Assembly (NCBI GenBank): GCA_027293245.1
Contig: JAPUFZ010000154.1
Span: 1 to 5,775 of the forward strand
DNA length: 5,775 bases
Direction: 5' to 3'
Source: Gammaproteobacteria bacterium
Lineage (GTDB): Bacteria > Pseudomonadota > Gammaproteobacteria > GCA-001735895
The position numbers and the translations under genes are program-made. The notes under the pieces are model-generated. The model had not been told where the DNA came from. It was given only the letters and a program-made list of their open reading frames with translations, and ran no database searches. Within the stretch, counting starts at the first letter, position 1. Each line of letters opens with the position of its first letter. Shown here one piece after another: positions 5,335 to 5,775 of the stretch.

Positions 5335-5775
5335 GACTCCATCAGATTTCCTCGCTGTGATACTAACTTCTGGAGGCGCATATTCGTCGAACTGCGGTAT
5401 ACCATCGCTAATTGTTTCTATAGGCGACTTGGATGCAACAAATATATGCTTTTCACTTTCTTTAGGATGCTGAGGAACCGCTTCACCATCAAGTGTTGCA
5501 GGCATATACCACATTACTCCGGGATTGTGGTCATGCTCTGCAAACAGATGGCAGCCACAAGTTTGACAAAAATGCCAGTGTGCCAAAGGACTGTGATAAA
5601 TAGATAAGTTTTCTGTACCTTTCGTTATCACAAAATCTCCACGGCGTACGTACGCATAAGTGGCAAACAGCGAACCGTGGAGTCGACGGCATCTAGAGCA
5701 ATGACAATGATAGAGTTCTTGTGCTGGTGCTATAACTTCGTAGGCCACGCTATTGCACTCACATCGACCATGGAT
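5329..5775 (-). CDS. GFA-family protein (glutathione-dependent formaldehyde-activating enzyme-like), 5' end missing
   Basis: The frame is open from the window edge to the stop at 5331-5329, giving 148 residues. The visible part starts IHGRCECNSVAYEV, the usual N-terminal block of the family (G-x-C-x-C), so the start codon lies only a few residues beyond the window. The ATG at 5771-5769 is out of frame, and the GTG at 5748 would cut off the first Cys pair. Zinc-binding cysteines are Cys5/Cys7, Cys24/Cys26/Cys29 in HCHCSRCRRLHG, and Cys70/Cys73/Cys75 in CQTCGC. The fold is a zinc beta-tent (Mss4-like). Gfa of Paracoccus was reported to promote S-hydroxymethylglutathione formation; most homologues are uncharacterised, so the reaction is not certain here. 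GFA-family genes are familiar integron cassette passengers. The stop lies within the attC core. Confidence 0.92.
   Translation of the reverse strand: MHGRCECNSVAYEVIAPAQELYHCHCSRCRRLHGSLFATYAYVRRGDFVITKGTENLSIYHSPLAHWHFCQTCGCHLFAEHDHNPGVMWYMPATLDGEAVPQHPKESEKHIFVASKSPIETISDGIPQFDEYAPPEVSITARKSDGVA

Noticed and set aside
5746..5748. GTG at 5748 as the start of the GFA gene
   Set aside because: The frame continues upstream into the conserved HGRCEC block with the first zinc cysteines, so the gene begins beyond the window.

Overview
The window looks like a chromosomal stretch of a proteobacterium, most likely a gammaproteobacterium. The signs are an NtrC-type sigma-54 activator paired with a Cache-domain histidine kinase, a ThpR/LigT-family RNA phosphodiesterase, moderate base composition and, on the right, integron-like attC sites. 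The taxon is an inference from gene style only.

Left part (1-4053). The first 159 bases are the 5' end of a thpR-type gene on the minus strand, running out of the window. A 391-base non-coding gap with two inverted repeats follows. Next is a two-gene operon on the plus strand: an NtrC-family response regulator (551-1948) and, 5 bases later, its likely partner, a membrane histidine kinase with a large extracytoplasmic Cache sensor (1954-4053). All catalytic motifs of both proteins are intact. They should form a phosphorelay from an extracytoplasmic ligand to sigma-54-dependent transcription, but no target gene or convincing sigma-54 promoter lies in the window.

Middle (4054-4468). This has no convincing gene. 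It holds a strong ribosome-binding site in front of an ORF that stops after 7 codons, and a few other tiny ORFs.

Right part (4469-5775). Two structures of integron attC type (4469-4529 and 5247-5334) flank a small module of two divergent genes: an HxlR-family regulator (minus) and a 72-residue 4-oxalocrotonate-tautomerase-like protein (plus). A palindromic operator and a plausible promoter lie between them. The second attC leads into a GFA-family (glutathione-dependent formaldehyde-activating enzyme-like) gene on the minus strand, cut by the window edge. The stop codons of both minus-strand genes lie inside the same 7-base core (GCATAAC), as is usual for cassette genes. I read the region as part of a gene-cassette array, either an integron tail or a cluster of attC sites lacking an integrase, inserted beside the two-component operon. 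No integrase is visible. The orientation is not fully settled: coding direction and the right attC favour the minus strand, while the extrahelical base of the left attC favours the plus strand.

The cassette genes share a theme. HxlR-family regulators often sense aldehydes or electrophiles, tautomerase-superfamily proteins use an N-terminal proline on unsaturated carbonyl compounds, and GFA proteins are linked to formaldehyde-glutathione chemistry. A portable reactive-carbonyl response is a reasonable but unproven reading.
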